Shown: positions 12,003-13,657 of the stretch, piece by piece
How positions within the stretch are numbered: position 1 is the stretch's first letter
Layout of the letters: every line of letters starts with the position of its first letter
DNA from: Lentisphaerota bacterium
GTDB lineage: Bacteria > Verrucomicrobiota > Kiritimatiellia > JAAZAB01
Direction: 5' to 3'
DNA: 13,657 bases
NCBI GenBank assembly: GCA_016182435.1
Contig: JACPGN010000208.1
Span: 1 to 13,657, forward strand
Position numbers and translations under genes: made by a program
Notes under the pieces: generated by a model
What the model saw: the letters and a program-made list of their open reading frames with translations, nothing else
Told to the model about the DNA's origin: nothing
Databases searched by the model: none

Positions 12003-13657
12003 ATGGACCGGAAATCATTCGGCGACAAAATCAGCACGATTCTCCTGCAGCGCGGCATGATCAGTCCTCCGGCGCTGCACGAGGCGCTTGAGGCCATTGC
12101 GGCCAAGGGCAAGCGCCTGGAGGAATACCTGGTTGAAAAACAACTGGTTAGCGAGACTCAGATGACCCTGGCCATTGCCGAATACCTTAGCCTTGCCCCC
12201 ATCTCGCTGGTCCATTTCATCCCGGACGAAAGCCTGCTGAAGTTGATCCCGCGCGAGACCATCAATCGTTGCCTGGTCATTCCCTTGGCCAAGGTGGGCA
12301 AGACGCTGACTGTGGCCCTGAGCGATCCCTTCAATGTCACAACGCTCGATGAGCTGCAGACCATGACCGGCCTCAAAGTCGTGCCGGTCGTGTCGACCGA
12401 GAAGGAAGTGAAGGATGTTTTGCAGAAGTTTTATGATCAGACTTCGCCGGACCTGCAGGAGATTCTGGAAAATGTGGCCAGCGATGAGGAAGTGGAAGTC
12501 AGCCACGAGAAACAGGAGGAACTCAGCCTGGACGAGATGCTGTCCCAGACGGAAAGCGCGCCGGTCATCCGGATTGTGAACTCCATTATCGTGGAAGCGT
12601 TGCGCCGGCGGGCCAGTGATATTCATATCCAGCCGATGGAAAAAACACTGCGCCTGCGCTACCGCATTGACGGCGACCTCTATGAGGTGCCCAGCGCTCC
12701 TAAGAATCTGCAGTCGGCCATCATTTCGCGCATCAAGATCATGGCCAATATGAACATCGCCGAACGCCGCGTGCCCCAGGACGGCCGCTTCCGCGTCAAG
12801 GCCCTGGGCAAGGAGGTGGATGTGCGCGTGAACCTGTTGCCCATGATTTTCGGCGAAAAAGTCGCTATGCGCATCCTGGATAAGAGCAGCCTGGCGCCCA
12901 GCCTCGCCGCCCTGGATCTGGACAAAAAAGCCTACGAGGCGTTTGCCTACGCCATCACCCAGCCGCACGGCATTATCCTGGTTACCGGGCCGACCGGCAG
13001 CGGCAAAACCACAACCTTGTATTCCGCCCTGCAGGACCTCAACAAGATGGAAGTCAACATCGTCACCACCGAGGACCCCGTGGAATACCAGTTGGCCGGC
13101 ATCAACCAGGTTCAGGCCAATGATAAAGTGGGCTTGACCTTCGCCAATGCCTTGCGCTCGATTTTGCGCCAGGACCCCGATATCGTCATGGTGGGCGAAA
13201 TCCGCGACCTCGAAACCGCGGCCATTGCGGTGAAAGCGGCGCTCACCGGGCACCTGGTCTTGAGCACCCTGCATACTAACGATGCCGCCACTTGCGTTAC
13301 CCGCCTGCGCGACATGGGGGTTGAGCCGTTTCTGCTGGCCTCCTGCCTGATTATGGGGCAAGCTCAGCGCCTGTACAAAAAGCTGTGCACGGCTTGCCGC
13401 AAGCCGGCCAAACTCTCGCTGGAAAATCTGCGGATGTATAACCTGAACGCCAAATATTTCGAGGGCGCCACCTTGTTCGCGTCGGTCGGTTGCCCGAAGT
13501 GCATGAATACCGGCTACCGGGGGCGGAGCGCCCTGATGGAAGTCTTGCCGGTGGACGACGCCATTCGCCAGTTGATCCTGAAGAACGCCAGTGCCGGCGA
13601 GATCGCCAAAAAAGCCGTTGAACACGGCATGCTGACCCTGCGCATGGTCGGACTCGA
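12003..13657 (+). CDS. pilB: Type IV pilus / type II secretion assembly ATPase PilB/GspE (paralog 2), C-terminus cut by window edge
   Basis: 551 codons are visible from the ATG at 12003 (AAGGA 7 nt upstream) with no stop. It is colinear with the first paralog, at a constant offset of 14 residues at every point checked, so about 20 residues are missing beyond the window. Motifs: MshEN N-domain (7-141), Walker A GPTGSGKTT (329-337), TTEDPVEY (355-362), DPDIVMVGEIRD (391-402), STLHTNDA (421-428), and zinc-site Cys462, Cys465, Cys497 and Cys500. All catalytic residues are kept, so both copies look active. Over residues 201-290 of paralog 1 the two agree at 78 of 90 positions by direct count, while the N-domains differ far more. 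This suggests shared mechanics with different partners, for example two pilus or secretion machines, or a mixed hexamer. Confidence 0.93.
   Translation, partial: MDRKSFGDKISTILLQRGMISPPALHEALEAIAAKGKRLEEYLVEKQLVSETQMTLAIAEYLSLAPISLVHFIPDESLLKLIPRETINRCLVIPLAKVGKTLTVALSDPFNVTTLDELQTMTGLKVVPVVSTEKEVKDVLQKFYDQTSPDLQEILENVASDEEVEVSHEKQEELSLDEMLSQTESAPVIRIVNSIIVEALRRRASDIHIQPMEKTLRLRYRIDGDLYEVPSAPKNLQSAIISRIKIMANMNIAERRVPQDGRFRVKALGKEVDVRVNLLPMIFGEKVAMRILDKSSLAPSLAALDLDKKAYEAFAYAITQPHGIILVTGPTGSGKTTTLYSALQDLNKMEVNIVTTEDPVEYQLAGINQVQANDKVGLTFANALRSILRQDPDIVMVGEIRDLETAAIAVKAALTGHLVLSTLHTNDAATCVTRLRDMGVEPFLLASCLIMGQAQRLYKKLCTACRKPAKLSLENLRMYNLNAKYFEGATLFASVGCPKCMNTGYRGRSALMEVLPVDDAIRQLILKNASAGEIAKKAVEHGMLTLRMVGL

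Noticed and set aside
12015..13625. 536-codon open frame on the minus strand
   Set aside because: It is fully antisense to the second pilB, whose family motifs are complete. The frame stays open because of GC-rich codon bias, and the translation (His/Gln/Gly-rich) matches no family.

Overview
The window is GC-rich bacterial DNA with 12 protein-coding genes, two of them cut by the window edges, and an unusually rich set of intergenic palindromes and nested short repeats. No tRNA, rRNA, CRISPR array or transposase gene was seen. The type IV pilus/type II secretion type genes point to a Gram-negative-type cell envelope. The GspB-like protein with an MSLIQDALKRQQQE start, the paired secretion ATPases and the style of dispersed repeats remind me of Verrucomicrobiota/Kiritimatiellota/Lentisphaerota-type genomes. 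That placement is an inference from gene style, not from a marker gene.

Left part (1-3150). On the minus strand lie the first 108 codons of a type III polyketide synthase and a secreted cupredoxin + Calx-beta protein. Divergent from these are an FmdB-type zinc-ribbon protein, with a good sigma70-like promoter, and a membrane-anchored zinc-ribbon protein of unknown function. The gaps hold three repeat elements (2046-2089, 2095-2162, 3005-3092).

Middle (3149-7103). argH (argininosuccinate lyase, with atypical N- and C-termini) is followed 6 nt later by an ABC-2 type ATPase. After a 65-nt palindrome come its permease and a helical-repeat (TPR-like) protein that overlaps the permease by 4 nt. 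ATPase, permease and TPR protein probably form one export or envelope module.

Right part (7147-13657) is a secretion/pilus locus. A 165-bp array of nested CCATNNN heptamers abuts the start of an ExeA/GspA-like ATPase, which overlaps by 4 nt a GspB-like inner-membrane protein. Next is a convergent minus-strand gene joining TPR-like helices to an MshEN (GspE/PilB N-terminal) domain but lacking any ATPase domain. Divergent from it is a complete PilB/GspE ATPase, followed by a second colinear PilB/GspE paralog that runs off the window about 20 residues before its expected end. ExeA/GspB-type proteins help place the secretin in the peptidoglycan, and PilB/GspE ATPases drive pilus or pseudopilus assembly, so these five genes plausibly serve one envelope-spanning machine. 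The orphan MshEN protein is the most novel-looking component.
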